A stretch of 64,000 nt of DNA from the NCBI GenBank assembly GCA_000818945.1, contig KN805435.1, positions 118,444-182,443 on the forward strand, given 5' to 3'. The translations under genes and the position numbers were made by a program. Origin of the DNA: Schizochytrium sp. CCTCC M209059. Its lineage: Eukaryota; Sar; Bigyra; Thraustochytrida; Thraustochytriidae. Every line of letters begins with the position of its first letter. Position 1 is the first letter of the stretch. Below the pieces are notes generated by a model. That model did not search any database. It saw only the letters and a program-made list of their open reading frames with translations, and was not told the origin of the DNA. Positions 39,372-49,216 of the stretch are shown here, in pieces.

Positions 39372-40367
39372 TTACTGAGCAAGTCGGGCACGCTTGGCCT
39401 CCTTGCACGCATAATTCTTTTCCTCTTGCTCGTAGCGGCGGAAACCCGTGAGATGCCAAAGCTCCTCTACAGCCTCTGCGTCGAGAGGCTCCGGTGCGGC
39501 ATCTTGATCATGCATCTCGGCAAGGCGTGCCTTCACGGCCTCCTTGGCAGCCAGCAGTACGTCAAAGGGATAGGCCGCAAAGGTGTATCCCATCGAGCGC
39601 AGCTTACGCCCCGTGAGCCGAGGCGTCTTGCCGCGAGCAAGCATGTTAGCCATCTTGATTCCATCGACCTGCTCACAATACTGGCGCATTTCCTCCTCAG
39701 AGTGGGGAGCCTCGAGAAAAGTGGCGTCTGCGCCAGCTTCGAGAAAGGCCTGGCAACGTGCAATTGCTTCGTCAAGGCCATGCGTGGCGCGTGCATCCGT
39801 ACGCGCCAAGATGAGGATTCCTGGGTCGTTCGCGGGCAGACGACGCTCCCGGCGCAAGGCGTCGCGTGCATCAGCGGCGGCGCGGATTTTGTTGACGGAT
39901 TCTTCGCGCGAGAGAACCTGTTTGCCATCGGTGTGGCCGCATTGTTTCGGGGCGACCTGATCTTCAAGCATAACCATTGCGACACCGGCCTTGTGGAATG
40001 CTTTAACGGTCCTTTGCACGTTCATAGCATTACCATATCCGTCATCGCCATCGGCAATGACGGGATACCCGGGCGAAACGGCTTCGCAAACGGTGTCGTG
40101 TGCCTGGAGCATTTCATGAAAGGAAATGAGGCCTGTATCGGGCATGCCTCGGCTGGCTGCGGCAGCAAAGCCTGCGCTGAAGACAGCCTCAAAGCCAGCC
40201 TTTTCTACGAGCTTGGCACTCAGGGCATCGTAAGAGGCTGGGACGAGCATGACTCCTGGACCCTTGCCGTCTGCATCTTCGGAGCCCGTTCCCAGGTGGG
40301 CTTGTAGGGCTTTTTGCAGTCGCGCTGCTGGCGACAGGGCCACATTGGCGTCTTCCCCTTTCACCAT
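39372..40367 (-). CDS. Isocitrate lyase / PEP mutase family enzyme (2-methylisocitrate lyase-like)
   Basis: Members of this TIM-barrel family cleave or form C-C or C-P bonds of 2-oxo acids; examples are methylisocitrate lyase, oxaloacetate hydrolase and carboxyPEP mutase. The 331-residue product shows ADGDDGYGN (the metal-binding DxDxGYG region), MLEDQ, and KQCGH with the catalytic Cys used by lyases. LILARTDA follows, then the C-terminal TGxR region. Length fits PrpB-type enzymes (about 290-330). The N-terminus is not an obvious transit peptide. Substrate is uncertain: the KxCGH Cys favours a lyase over a PEP mutase. ATG at 40367. It converges with the PP1-like gene (234 bases between stops). 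Confidence 0.87.
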   Translation of the reverse strand: MVKGEDANVALSPAARLQKALQAHLGTGSEDADGKGPGVMLVPASYDALSAKLVEKAGFEAVFSAGFAAAASRGMPDTGLISFHEMLQAHDTVCEAVSPGYPVIADGDDGYGNAMNVQRTVKAFHKAGVAMVMLEDQVAPKQCGHTDGKQVLSREESVNKIRAAADARDALRRERRLPANDPGILILARTDARATHGLDEAIARCQAFLEAGADATFLEAPHSEEEMRQYCEQVDGIKMANMLARGKTPRLTGRKLRSMGYTFAAYPFDVLLAAKEAVKARLAEMHDQDAAPEPLDAEAVEELWHLTGFRRYEQEEKNYACKEAKRARLAQ

Positions 40368-41078
40368 CCTCTCCGCTTGTCGGCTCCTCTTCGTCTCGTC
40401 TCGTCTCGATCCACTTCGGCTCTACTGTTTTCGTTTTGTCGCGCTCTGCAAAGCAAGCTGCGGAAAAAGATCTCCTCCTTCTGGTCGCTGTCGTGCGGTC
40501 ACTCAGTCAGGCTCTCAGTCCACCACGGCCGCTCCGGTGGGACCCAGGGTGATCCGAGGCCGGCCCGTGCCGTCCTTTTCGGCACGCGCGGGCTCCCTTC
40601 GCGCGCCGCGCGCGGCCTTCTTCGCCTCGCTCTTCTGGCTGCGCCGGGGTCGCGACAGCCGCATTTTGCGATCTGCAAAATCCCTAGGCCTAGTACGTAG
40701 GCTGGTCTGGTCATTCATCACCAGATCAAGACTCTTATTAATTTTTTTCAGGTACCTTTTTAGGCCTAAATTTTTCATTAGGTCTTTTTTGCGCGGGACC
40801 CCAAAGCGAGGTTTGGGTGTCCGTATCCCGCCTTAAGTAGTAGGGCGAAAAGAGTGGGAAGAGAGGGGAGTTTAAGGCGGAACGCGCTGCGACTGCCCGC
40901 GAGAGGCGCGCGGCCGAGACAGGCAGGCAGGGCAGGCACGCAGGCAGTCTCTTTCGCGACAGCGCCTCGAGCCCGGGAGCCCGCACGCCTCGCGCGCGCT
41001 TCTGTGATTACCCCCGCGCTCTCCGCTTCGCCTTCGCGCCCTCGATCTTGCCGCGGCGACAGCGGCGACCGAAGAAAG
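40368..41078. other. Divergent intergenic region
   Basis: Spacer between the PEP-mutase family gene (-) and the small two-exon gene (+). It contains a tctcg repeat near 40400-40415 and two A/T-rich patches with taggccta words (about 40683-40695 and 40760-40790). No gene recognised. Confidence 0.5.
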
Positions 41079-41458
41079 ATGGGATTCTTGGTGGGCGCCG
41101 TCACCGGCCTCGGGGTGAACCTTTGGACCAGGGGCCTGCGCCAGCTGCCTCTGACCCGCGGTACGTGGAGCGCGGGAGACGCGTTGGGTGGAAAAGGGGT
41201 ATCTGATGATTCTGTGCAAAAGAGCAGCAGCTGACTGACGTGCGCCTGGTTTGACATTTTGCTTTTTTTGACTTGCTTTTCGCTTTGACCTATTGCGATG
41301 CGTACGCAGCACCATGGGAGCACGTTTTGGCTCTCGGCGCCGGCGGCCTTGTCGGCTACAAGTATGACTTTTGGATGGAGGACCTCAAGCAAGGTCTCCA
41401 AGAAGACCTGGAGCGCCACGGCAGGAAAGCGGATGTGTACAACACCAAGTACGCTTAG
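41079..41458 (+). CDS. Small single-helix membrane protein, two exons; possible complex I accessory subunit
   Basis: Exon 1 is 41079-41160 and exon 2 is 41310-41458. The intron is 149 bases, phase 1, with donor GTACGT and acceptor cgcag. The joined product is 76 residues. It has a hydrophobic N-terminal segment (MGFLVGAVTGLGVN), then PWEHVLALGAGGLVGYKYDFWMEDL, one short membrane-compatible helix followed by a charged tail. The WEHVL...G..GY pattern is reminiscent of the small complex I subunit NDUFB1/MNLL, but the match is weak. The gene is too short to be convincing except for its good splice sites and amphipathic C-terminus. Confidence 0.5.
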
Positions 41459-42252
41459 ACGAGTGAGTGCGGTTTACATTTCATTCATTTCATTGATCTA
41501 TCCTTTCGTGTGGGTCTTTGAATGAGCGACTGAAAACGGCTCAGGTCGAATCCACTTTTGTCCAGAGTCTCGCTGCAGACCCAGCTAGTAGAGCAGACTT
41601 TCGGAATATACCACACACAAACAACACAGAACGACAGGCGTCTAGCCAGCTCTCCTCGGATCGTTGAAGCATGTGCTTTTACGCCGGAAAAAGTCAAGTA
41701 TATCCTCCCAAACTTTTCTGTTTTCTCGACTCCTTGCCTTTGCAAACGAATTGCGTACTCACTCATGTGAGAATGCGTTCTCTGCCTCCATCTTGGCGTT
41801 GAGTACTTACATACTTCCTTCTAGGGTTTCGTTGGACTTGCAACAAGACCTTTTTGCGTTGCTTCGGACGAGAAAGGGAACATGAAAAAAGGAAAGATGA
41901 ACAAAAAACAAATACTATTCGCGGTCAGTCACTGATTCTTCTTGCAAGCCTTTGGAAAGTTTCTCTTTCTGCGATACATTATTCTTTTCTAAATAATAGC
42001 AACGTCATTACGACGTTTACACAGAGCTGATCCTACCCAGTCAGTCAGTCAGTTAGCCAGTTGGTTAGTCGGTGCGCTAGCTTTTCAGTGATTCTGTTTG
42101 TGGCTGGCGACAAGTTCCCGTCTTCTCTTGCTACACGATGATGTCATTTGCATCTATTCATGGGCCATCTCTCGATGTCAGAGTTTCTTTTTCTTTCTTT
42201 TCAAATGGTGGGTGGGTGGGTGGGTGGGTGAATGGATGGACCAAACCAGCTC
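41459..42252. other. Convergent 3' intergenic region
   Basis: A/T-rich spacer of 794 bases between two gene ends. It holds a cagt repeat at about 42040-42060 and (gtgg)n at about 42207-42230 just downstream of the choline-transporter-like stop. No gene recognised. Confidence 0.55.
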
Positions 42253-44349
42253 TCACACCTGATCCAGCGGCACATGCGTATTGGCAGTCGCTGACTCGCC
42301 AGACGTTTCGTCGTCCATGGGCGATGTCGGCGATGTCCCCGAGGAACCGGCAGAAAAGAGAGCCATCTCCGAGGTGCGCATGAGACGGTGGTGAACAATG
42401 GGCCATGTCTTGGCAAAACACTTTGGATTTTCCGCAAAGGCAATGTATATTGCTGCTACAGATGCCCGAAGCGGCTCGAGGAGAACAGCTGCGCTGCTGG
42501 CACCAGCGATAAAGCTTGCAACAAAGAACTCAAATTGGATCTCAGAAGTCTGCCGCGTAATGTCAGGTAGCAGTAGATTAGCGCATATAGCCGTGAGACA
42601 ACCAAAAATAGTAACCCAGCCACTAAGGAGGCGATCTGCCGTCTCTGTCTGTACGGCACCGATCACGCCTGTAGAGACGAGCTTGGCCCAGGCTTCCCTG
42701 GAAGCTGACCGAAAGGGTGCGCCACGCAGGGATACACGCGCCCATGCATACCGGTTTGCGCTATACATGGGCCCGCCGTGCGAAGCCGCGCGCATTTCCT
42801 CCTCGGCCCAAATGCTAGTCGAGCTGTTTTCTTCATCGGTGCCATTCCCGTCGTCTGTGCGATCGTCTCCGAGCGAAGTGACGGAGCCTCTGCGACCCTC
42901 GTTAAATACACTTGAACCAGCGCGCCTCGTGCCGTGCCCTGAACTGCTGCTGCGGCCCGGCTTCCACCGGCAGAGATGACGCAGAGAATCGTGCGCGGCA
43001 GCGAGACCGATGGCCATATTTATGTACAAGCCGCCCGCACAGATTGAACCAAAGCCCACCGTAAGGCTGCGCTGTAAGATTGTGGCTTGTACCTTGCCTG
43101 GTTGGCGGCCGTCGCGGTCGGAGAGCACGAGTCGATACACGACTGCGCCCGTGACGTAATAGGAGAGTAGCGAGCGAGCAACCTGGGTGGTCCAGTAAAG
43201 ACTGAACATGAGGAAGACCAGAATTGCTTTTGAGTGGTACGCAGTGCTGCTCGCTGTATCAACAAAGATGCTAATCCATATGGCGAGCCAGACGTTGAGG
43301 CCCATAAAAATCATCCAGGCCCGTCGCACGGCGGGACGCATCTCTTCGTTGTCGACAACCATGTCAGAGGCCATCTCGAGAAGAACCGCAGCAAATTGGG
43401 TGCCGTCATCGACGCGTTGCAATGAGTATAAATCGTACGCAGCCGTCCAGGCCACGCCAAGACCGGCCATCCAAGACCAGCCTTTGGCCCATATGGTTAC
43501 CAGCACTGTAACAAGCAGACTGCCTTCTAGTGGCGCAATAACCTTGAGATACTGCAAGGAAAATGGCGTGCTGGCGACTTGCTGCCATTGGCCTCGAAAA
43601 AGTTTGTAGTGAAGACCGACCATGCATGCACTTGCTGTGCCGGTGAGGCAGAGACCCACGACAAGAGTGGCAATGTAGTGGTGCTTGTTTTCGACGCGAT
43701 ACGTTGCAAGGCCGAACGCGAGAACACCCAAAACACAGACTGCAAAGGCGGTGGCGTAAGATCTGTCGCGGAAGAGCGATACTCTCGACACGTACGTGAG
43801 CTCATTCGTGTGCAGATTGCCAGCCGTGATTCGCCGATACTCGCGATCCAGGTCGGGAGACTGCATTTGAAGTGGTTCTGCGCCCATACTGAAGAGCCCG
43901 TCAATCTCGTCGCTTTCGACGGATGACACTGAGCTGTCTGATGGCATCGGGGATGGTCCTCGCGGTGGTTGCCTTGCGTTTAAGACGACATCATCTGCAA
44001 AAGAAACCCTGCGCGCGCTGCGCCCACCACGATTCTCAACTTCCTTGCCCTTGCTCTCGAGCCTGGGCGAGGCAGCTTGTCCGTAATCCTGCTCCTGCTC
44101 CGCTGGACGGAGTGCCGGCCTTAAACGGATGTGGTCCTCGTCCGAAAAGTCGTCAAGGTCCACGACTCTTCCGCTGCTGTCGCTCCCGCTATGGCTTGCA
44201 AGCTCGCGGTCGAGGTCCACAGGCTCGCGGTCGAGGTCGTCGCTCTCATCCTCGGACCCACTGTCAAGGCCCTGGCCGGCGGTGAAGCTGCCGCCGCTGC
44301 GCAGCGAGTTAACCAAAGTCTCGTCCATGTTATGATGTTTGTTCTGCAT
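42253..44349 (-). CDS. Choline transporter-like protein (SLC44/PNS1 family)
   Basis: SLC44 proteins are plasma-membrane or organellar transporters for choline or related solutes. The product from the ATG at 44349 is about 698 residues. The first 190 are hydrophilic, acidic and Ser-rich (cytosolic). A membrane core with about ten to eleven segments follows. Typical features include the ILQRSLTVGFGSICAGGLYIN segment and the C-terminal pair of helices ending in AENPKCFAKTWP, before a cytosolic Ser/Thr tail. A large acidic cytosolic loop (near nucleotides 42770-42960) interrupts the C-terminal half. The frame is open to an ATG at 44676, but the extra 109 residues are basic and unlike the family; 44349 or the next ATG at 44328 is preferred. 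Confidence 0.8.
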   Translation of the reverse strand: MQNKHHNMDETLVNSLRSGGSFTAGQGLDSGSEDESDDLDREPVDLDRELASHSGSDSSGRVVDLDDFSDEDHIRLRPALRPAEQEQDYGQAASPRLESKGKEVENRGGRSARRVSFADDVVLNARQPPRGPSPMPSDSSVSSVESDEIDGLFSMGAEPLQMQSPDLDREYRRITAGNLHTNELTYVSRVSLFRDRSYATAFAVCVLGVLAFGLATYRVENKHHYIATLVVGLCLTGTASACMVGLHYKLFRGQWQQVASTPFSLQYLKVIAPLEGSLLVTVLVTIWAKGWSWMAGLGVAWTAAYDLYSLQRVDDGTQFAAVLLEMASDMVVDNEEMRPAVRRAWMIFMGLNVWLAIWISIFVDTASSTAYHSKAILVFLMFSLYWTTQVARSLLSYYVTGAVVYRLVLSDRDGRQPGKVQATILQRSLTVGFGSICAGGLYINMAIGLAAAHDSLRHLCRWKPGRSSSSGHGTRRAGSSVFNEGRRGSVTSLGDDRTDDGNGTDEENSSTSIWAEEEMRAASHGGPMYSANRYAWARVSLRGAPFRSASREAWAKLVSTGVIGAVQTETADRLLSGWVTIFGCLTAICANLLLPDITRQTSEIQFEFFVASFIAGASSAAVLLEPLRASVAAIYIAFAENPKCFAKTWPIVHHRLMRTSEMALFSAGSSGTSPTSPMDDETSGESATANTHVPLDQV

Positions 44350-45177
44350 GCTGTCAGTGCCTCGCGACGAGCACTTCTTCACGCGCGCGCTCAGACACTT
44401 GGCCAAGCGCCTGCGTCTGGCAGAGATTGCCGCGCCGATGACGCAGCGCCGTCTAGCACCGCGCAAGGCGTGTGTGCAAGCAGATATGCTCTCTGCTGTG
44501 CTGAGCAAGATTTTGATCCAAATCGGCCGCAGCGCACAATTGGCCCAGCCTGACTGTAGCTTCGAGTCCGAGTCTGTCACGTTCCGGGGAAAAAATGGAG
44601 TTTTCGAGAGACCGTGCTTTTTTACTGTTAGAAAGACGAGAGATGGTCTTTTGAAGTGTCGCAGCTTGTGATTCATTGTCTTTTGGGTGAAGCCATTGCT
44701 GGGGCATAGATTGGGCGAGGGTTCACTGATGCGTCACCTTTTGGCTAAGAAGTCTTGCGATCTATCATTTTTTTTGGGGGGGGGGGGGGTCGAAGTGAAG
44801 TGATAGCTTATAATGATTGGATTGGGACGGTTCGCTAGAATCATAGTGATTGGTGTAAGGATGTATCGGCATGAAGACCGATTAAATACTCTGCAAGAGA
44901 GGGCTTTGTATACTTGTAACGCAGCAGCTGCAGACTGAGACACGCGTATGATTAGTTCTTCTTTAAAAAATAAAATAACGAAAGATCGCACGCACGCGGC
45001 GAATCCCAGGCGCGACCTGGCCCTTTGAGCACAAGATCATTCGCTCTCATTGAGGAAGTAAAAACTACGAAACCCAAAACAGTCAAAGAAGTGTGGTTGT
45101 CAACTTTTTCATAATAAACAAAATCAAATCTAAAGGACGGGAGGAGGGGGCTTGGAACTAACGCACGCGAAACAGAT
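44350..45177. other. Intergenic region with poly-T/poly-G tract
   Basis: Spacer of 828 bases between the choline-transporter-like start and the carrier stop, both on the minus strand. It includes a run of T followed by a long run of G at about 44767-44789. Possible 5' UTR up to the alternative ATG at 44676. No other gene supported. Confidence 0.5.
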
Positions 45178-46116
45178 CTAAAGACCTTGATGCCCACGTA
45201 TACGATCGAGAGCACGATTGGAAAATTCGTAGCCGAGAAACAGGGCGCCATTGCAAGGGAAAGCACGCACTGCGGCGGCGGTCCATCCCTTGAAGAACCC
45301 GCGCAAACCCTTTGATGCGAAAATTTCACGCACAGTGCGCGAGGTGCTAGGATTGGCTTGTGTGGACACTTGCATTGTGGACTTGACCACGTCAAATGGC
45401 AGGGTCAGGCTCCAGCCGGCCACGCCCGCCATGCCACCAGCCAGAACAATCCAAGGTCCCGACAGCTCCGACTTGTCCGGGACACGACGCGCAACGCAGA
45501 GCAGCGAGGTGATCATCTCGTAAGCACCAAAAAAGACGAAATTAAAGGGGACATCGCGCGCAATTTGTGCAGGGAGGCCGCGAAAGAGACCCGAGACGCC
45601 CTCCATTCGCAAGGTTTGCAGAAAACAGTCAAAAGAGCTCGCAAAGCGAGGCGCCGCCGAAGGTTGTCCAGACGGGGTCACCAGGGACAAGCTGGCCGCT
45701 TGCATCCTGCATTTGATTGTCTCTGGAGCGCAAATGGCGGTCGCGCTGAAGACGCCGCTAAGGCCGCCGATCGCAGATAGCTCTGCGTGCGAAAGGGGCG
45801 AGGTGTCGTTTCTCGAGGCCTTGAGCGCGAGCGCCTGCTGGCGAATGACCGAGTTGGCCGCGAAAACGACCGAGTTCTCGATGATCGCGCTCGTGAGTGC
45901 CGGCGAGACGCCCCTGTACAGCGAGAAGGCGCTCTCCTCGCGCATGGTCCTTGCGAGCGCCTGCGAGAAGGTCCTGAACCGCGCCGAGTTCGTCTGCATG
46001 CGGACCTTGACGCAGTCGAACGGGGCGCTCGCCAGCACGGAGCATGCGCCCGCGAAGGACCCGCACACGAGCACCTGGGCGCCGCTGGCCGGGCTGCCGC
46101 CCCCCGCGCCGCCCAT
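45178..46116 (-). CDS. Mitochondrial carrier (SLC25), carnitine/ornithine-like
   Basis: Mitochondrial carriers exchange metabolites across the inner membrane. The 312-residue product has three repeats, each with a PxDxxK-type signature: PFDCVKVRMQ, APETIKCRMQ and PFDVVKSTMQ. The third is followed by GLRGFFKGWTAAAVRAFPCNGALFLGYE, typical of the carnitine-acylcarnitine/ornithine carrier group (SLC25A15/A20/A29). The N-terminus MGGAGGGSPASG is short, as usual. The frame is open to 46302 only by non-ATG codons; 46116 is the first ATG. Substrate cannot be set by eye. Confidence 0.92.
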   Translation of the reverse strand: MGGAGGGSPASGAQVLVCGSFAGACSVLASAPFDCVKVRMQTNSARFRTFSQALARTMREESAFSLYRGVSPALTSAIIENSVVFAANSVIRQQALALKASRNDTSPLSHAELSAIGGLSGVFSATAICAPETIKCRMQAASLSLVTPSGQPSAAPRFASSFDCFLQTLRMEGVSGLFRGLPAQIARDVPFNFVFFGAYEMITSLLCVARRVPDKSELSGPWIVLAGGMAGVAGWSLTLPFDVVKSTMQVSTQANPSTSRTVREIFASKGLRGFFKGWTAAAVRAFPCNGALFLGYEFSNRALDRIRGHQGL

Positions 46117-47075
46117 CGCGCCTCGCCTCGCCTCGCCTCGCCTCGCCGCGTCACGCCGCGCCGCGAAGCTCTCGCCGTGCGAGCCGCACAATTCGATATT
46201 GCGGCCGGCCTCGCTCGTCCAAGAAGACCGGGCGCTCTCGCTAAAAAGCCGAGCCCCGCCGAACCCCGCCTGGCCGCGGGCGACGCCGCCCTCCCCGAGC
46301 ACAGGCCCACCGCGAGCCTGTGCTCGAGGAGGGCGGGCAGGTTCCGGGCGGCAAGAGCGGGTCCCGCGCGCGGCCGTCCTGACGAGAGTCTGGGCCTTGT
46401 ATGATCGTCTTGGTCTCTGCGCTGTCGGGCGTCATATCGACGAGAGGAGGGTCGCGCAAGACCCGACGCTTCGTGGGTCACTCACTGGACGGACGGCTTT
46501 GCAATTAGGCCTGTTTGGGAAAGGAGATGGTCTTGGCGGACGTTCGGGATATGAGAAGCGCGAGCAGCAATGGAGCCGAGTGTGCGCGCCTGGAGAGCAG
46601 AGACTGCTCGCGGCTTGATCTTGCCAGCGATAGATAGGGCGTAGGTAGAATGTTCGTTTACTCCACCACCTGTCTTGTTGATCGCAGGAACTACTTTGAT
46701 CAAGCAAGCCTGGTCACCATGCTTGAGCTCGTTTACCATGAGTGAGGGGGTTCAGGATGCCCGCAGAGACTCACCATCCGTGCTATCGAGTGAGCGTGCT
46801 GTCCCAACGTTTTCAAGCGGAATGAATGAAGGCAAGACGTGGCTCGGCTCGCCGGGCATTCCTGAGAAGACGAAAGTCATGGCATACGTCTGTCTTTGTC
46901 AGAGCGAGTGCGTGCTTTGGTTCATGTTGAAGAAGGAAACCAAGTTGAGCTCTCTCTCTCTCTCTCTCCGGCAGTGACTTCGAAGTAGAGTATTGCTTAT
47001 TTATCAAACACCAAATTCGATGATATCCACAAAATTGAAGTCGCGCCCCCATTGGAGGGAGCCTCTACATCAGAT
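46117..47075. other. Intergenic region, no gene recognised
   Basis: The left third is GC-rich and is the likely carrier promoter. The rest includes a TC run at about 46950-46970 and the 3' flank of the Pro/Thr-repeat gene. No supported gene. Confidence 0.5.
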
Positions 47076-48092
47076 TTACAAAGGGTTCGAAAGCTGGGCA
47101 ACTGCAGTATGTAATTCTGGATCTGGGAACATCTCGGCAAGGAGGGCGGGATCCACGTCCTGGAGCGCTTCAATGGACTCGATGCCGTGCTCGAGAAGAA
47201 CAGGGTAGGCTGTCCCGGCCCCGGCTTCTCGAAGCGCAGCTCGAAGAGATGCGGCTTGTTGGCGCACTCGTTCGATATAAAAGTCATCGAGGCTCTGGCC
47301 GTGCGTCTGGTGCAGTTCCTCGTTGAGCGCAGCTCGGCTCTGTTCATCGGTGTCGACCTTTGCAACAAAGGTCGACATTTCATCAGCTTGCATTTCGGGC
47401 GCCTTGCTCATCAAATAGGCGCGCAACTCCTCGTGGAACTGCGTTTCGGGCATACCCATATCCGTGGGAGGCGTTGACATGGCACGCCGCGATGAAGCAC
47501 GACGAGGTTGCGGTGCGCCAAGCATAGAAGTTACGTCTTGCTCTTCGGCAACGGGAACAACAATTGCCTCCGGAGCATTTCTTGCTCTTCGCTTGACTCG
47601 CGCCACAGGGACCCCGGGGACAACATCGTTGGGACTAGTGCCCCCCGAGGATCCAGCATTACTCTCCTCACTGTCGGCTTGCCTTCGTGCAGCCCGCCGT
47701 CTAGCGAGTGTGACAACGAAAAGAGCGATGGCGAGGAGCAACCCAAAGGAGAAGGAGCCTGCCGTAATCACGGGAGCCGAACTCCATGTGGAGCTTTCCG
47801 ACGACGAAGAAGATGTTGATGAGTCAGAGTTAGACGATCCTGACGAGGTTCCCGTTGCTGGGAGAGTGGGCGCAGCCGTAGGCGTGTTGTGGTCTCCGAA
47901 TGGCCCAATCATGGTGACGCTGCTAGGCGCGCTCGTTGGGAATGGCGTGGGGAATGACGTTGGAAATGGCGTGGGGGATGACGTGGGAAACGGTGTAGGG
48001 AACGGCGTTGGAAATCTCGTTGGCGACGAGCCCCAGATTATGGGGCCCGTCCAGCCCCCCCAGCGGGATTGGCTTCTTTTCGCAGATGTCAT
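47076..48092 (-). CDS. Single-pass membrane protein with Pro/Thr-Phe repeats and SAM-like tail
   Basis: The 338-residue product begins MTSAKRSQ and soon enters a repeat of FPTP/FPTS units (about residues 27-55), probably extracellular and O-glycosylated. A Ser-rich stalk follows, then one transmembrane helix (FGLLLAIALFVVTLA) with an Arg-rich stop-transfer (ARRRAARRQ). The cytosolic part, about 200 residues, ends in a helical segment (about the last 50 residues: LLEHGIESIEALQDVDP...) resembling part of a SAM domain. The family is not recognised. There is no signal peptide at this start; a signal-like sequence (MAVVAWLLLLHHGSS) occurs upstream on the same strand near 48739, so a first exon may be missing from this model. 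Frame open to 48116 without ATG. Confidence 0.6.
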   Translation of the reverse strand: MTSAKRSQSRWGGWTGPIIWGSSPTRFPTPFPTPFPTSSPTPFPTSFPTPFPTSAPSSVTMIGPFGDHNTPTAAPTLPATGTSSGSSNSDSSTSSSSSESSTWSSAPVITAGSFSFGLLLAIALFVVTLARRRAARRQADSEESNAGSSGGTSPNDVVPGVPVARVKRRARNAPEAIVVPVAEEQDVTSMLGAPQPRRASSRRAMSTPPTDMGMPETQFHEELRAYLMSKAPEMQADEMSTFVAKVDTDEQSRAALNEELHQTHGQSLDDFYIERVRQQAASLRAALREAGAGTAYPVLLEHGIESIEALQDVDPALLAEMFPDPELHTAVAQLSNPL

Positions 48093-48222
48093 TTTCTGCT
48101 TTGCTTCGCCGCCCACGTCTCGCGCCCAAAGTCGAGGCTAGCTCTTTCAACCTCTTCTCGCTTCCTTATCGTTCTCACCGTAGAGCGGAGCGAGCTCTTC
48201 CCGCTTTGCTGCCAGCACGCCT

Positions 48223-48260
<38 letters not shown>

Positions 48261-49216
48261 GTCTGCGACCCCGTTCGCCACGTTCTCAACGTCGCTGTTC
48301 TCCCGGCCGGGTCTCCTTCCTCGGCCTTCCGCCGCGGCGCCTTCCTTTCCCTCCCCCGCGCGGGACCCGACTCCCCGCGCGCGTCGCGCCGGCACGCCCG
48401 CCCGCGCAGCGTCTCCGATCTGCGCGGCGCCGCTTCCCGCGCGAGCTCGAGCTCGCCGTCCTCGCGGTCCTCGTTCGCGCCGTCGAGGCCGCTGTCCTGC
48501 GCACAGTCCGGGTCGGAGGGGCGGGGACGCCCGCCGCGGGTCCCCGCTGGGCTTCGGCCCCTGCTGCGCCGCCCAGTGGGCGCGGGCGGCGGCTGCGGGT
48601 CTCTTCCGGCCTTCTCTTCCTTCTCGCCCGGCGCGCACGGCGAGGGAGGGCGGCGAGGGCGGCGAGCGCCGCGAGAACCCCTTTCGTGACCGAGGGAGGA
48701 CCCGTGATGCAGGAGCAGCAGCCAGGCTACCACTGCCATGTGCACTGCTGCCATTGTCGCGTCGAAAGGGCCGCAGCAGGCAGCGGCGCGAGAACCCGCG
48801 TGACCGACCTTCCATCTTTTGCAGACCGTGCATAGAGCGGAGAGCCTGAGCTACGGCTGCTGAACTCGATGGGCCACTATAAGGGGCCGGCTGCGTGCAT
48901 GGTCATAGGGGGAAGGGGCTCTCGTTAGATGGTGCGACGCTGATGAGGATGAACTCTATTTGTCAACGGCCAGAGGCTGCCTGCCGTGCAGATCGGAGGA
49001 ATGTACATTTTGCAGCTTGTCTGTCTACCGTGCAGTTTGGAGATTTGTACAAACTCCATCGCTGGAAAACATAACAGGGGAATATGAGAACATGAATCGC
49101 TCGGACCGAAAGTGCTCTCGAAGCCTACGCCGATACAAACCGAGAGACACTGAGAGAGCCAAAAATAGAAATACAAGTGTATATTGCACTTTCTGGTAAT
49201 AATGATCATGACGCCG
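48093..49216. other. GC-rich spacer, possible upstream exon
   Basis: Between the Pro/Thr-repeat gene and the SUFU-like gene, both on the minus strand. It includes (gcac)n at about 48221-48261. On the minus strand an ATG near 48739-48754 begins a signal-peptide-like sequence followed by an Arg/Glu/Pro-rich frame. This could be a first exon of the Pro/Thr-repeat gene, but I found no splice pair that joins them in frame. Confidence 0.35.
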
